A DNA stretch of 64,000 nt, taken from assembly GCA_035496935.1 (NCBI GenBank), contig DATJED010000010.1, forward strand, positions 499,041-563,040. The letters are read 5' to 3'. The notes below the pieces were generated by a model. That model was given only the letters and a program-made list of their open reading frames with translations, searched no databases and was not told where the DNA came from. Shown here in pieces: positions 63,411 to 64,000 of the stretch. The stretch comes from Pseudopedobacter sp035496935. Lineage in GTDB: Bacteria; Bacteroidota; Bacteroidia; Sphingobacteriales; Sphingobacteriaceae. Within the stretch, counting starts at the first letter, position 1. Each line of letters starts with the position of its first letter. The translations under genes were made by a program, and so were the position numbers.

Positions 63411-64000
63411 TTTTATTTGGGTTTGAGTCAGGATCTGTCTGAAGAGTTAAGCGAAGCGCTCTTCGGATTGAGGAATGGAACAGAGCCTCCGAGACTCTAA
63501 AGCAGCAGTTTGTCTTTTCTGTAACGAGTCGGGAGACTCTTTCCCATTCTTTAAATCCTTAGCGCCTTTCGGAACTCTAAGGACAGATAAGGAAGTCCTG
63601 CCCAGGCAGGGTCTGGCTTTAGCTAACCCTGCTAAACAGTAATTCTTCTTGTTTCTTTGGGTTATAGTCCGTTGATGATTAGGTAATGTCCGCTAAAAAT
63701 GGATGTTTTTGCGAAGATGGCATGGAGGAATTGAAGCTGAAACATTTCTATATATGCTGTAAATTTTATTTACTTTTAAAGGAAATATGTGAATATAAAG
63801 TTGTACATATACAACAGGATTTGGTTGTATATGTGACATAGAGCTGCACATATATGTAAGTTAACTGTAATTGCTACTCAACTGGGTGTACCAATAATAA
63901 ATAACGACAATTAAACAAAATACGACCTTAAATCTAATGGCTGACAATATTTTTTGGAACGTTGTATTTATAATAGTGTATTTGTATTGTATTTATACAA
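63411..64000. other. Gene-free end of window with palindromic elements
   Basis: No convincing gene. It contains a hairpin gaagag...ctcttc (63438-63461), duplicated words around gagactct (near 63491 and 63532), and a palindromic site at 63805-63834. It is probably the regulatory region of a gene starting beyond the window. Confidence 0.5.
63805..63834. promoter_or_regulatory. 11-bp inverted repeat, possible operator
   Basis: Arms acatatacaac (63805-63815) and gttgtatatgt (63824-63834) are perfect, with an 8-base spacer. The form is that of a dimeric regulator site. No T-run follows. Confidence 0.4.

Noticed and set aside
1..64000. CRISPR arrays, rRNA genes, complete insertion sequences
   Set aside because: No regularly spaced repeats, rRNA-like blocks, or transposase with flanking inverted repeats were seen, apart from the RAYT gene.

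Overview
The window looks like a Bacteroidota chromosome, most likely Sphingobacteriaceae (Pedobacter-like). It is AT-rich, has a SusC/SusD pair, promoter-like TAnnTTTG boxes, A-rich leaders instead of Shine-Dalgarno sequences before many genes, and Bacteroidota-type conjugation genes. The genus is an inference from gene content.

Region 1 (1 to about 20.2 kb) is one end of an integrative conjugative element (ICE) of the general CTnDOT kind, apparently inserted at the 3' end of a tRNA-Pro gene (20212-20285). Reading inward from the tRNA it carries: a tyrosine integrase lacking the usual first catalytic arginine; a toxin/antitoxin-protease/beta-family/sce7726-like cargo module; an excisionase-like HTH gene and a small gene; a candidate oriT; the relaxosome, relaxase and coupling-protein genes; a GNAT/LuxR/RteC block; a two-gene cargo of unknown function (325-aa soluble plus 4-TM membrane protein); and a leftward tra operon (orf99-traE-traF-traG-three traI-like genes-traJ) that runs out of the window. 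A 44-bp identical element with a 12-bp inverted repeat lies upstream of both the tra operon and the excision operon, and RteC is a plausible ligand.

Region 2 (20.3-34.6 kb) is chromosomal: a LutA-like Fe-S protein, a CHAT-protease/PKD-barrel operon, a lipoprotein beta-propeller, aldose 1-epimerase, RNase R, a MazF-type toxin-antitoxin pair, a polyprenyl synthase, a patatin and a CvpA-CAP fusion.

Region 3 (34.6-47.9 kb) is an exopolysaccharide locus with two divergent blocks: manA, initiating sugar transferase, WecG-type transferase, deacetylase and GT4 leftward; Wza-like export protein, Wzc-like co-polymerase, polymerase/ligase, flippase and a glycosyltransferase rightward. A RAYT transposase gene directly follows and contains a 28-bp perfect palindrome.

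Region 4 (47.9-64 kb) holds a TSUP permease, a DUF4832-like lipoprotein, an AsmA-like protein, and a small polysaccharide utilisation locus (SusC, SusD, GH27 alpha-galactosidase, GH2 beta-galactosidase) with clear terminators. The last 600 bases have no gene but contain a long palindrome.

The best candidates for something undescribed are the 15.2-18.5 kb module, the 6.5-8.0 kb gene pair and the shared 44-bp regulatory element. All family assignments are by reading motifs; no database search was run.
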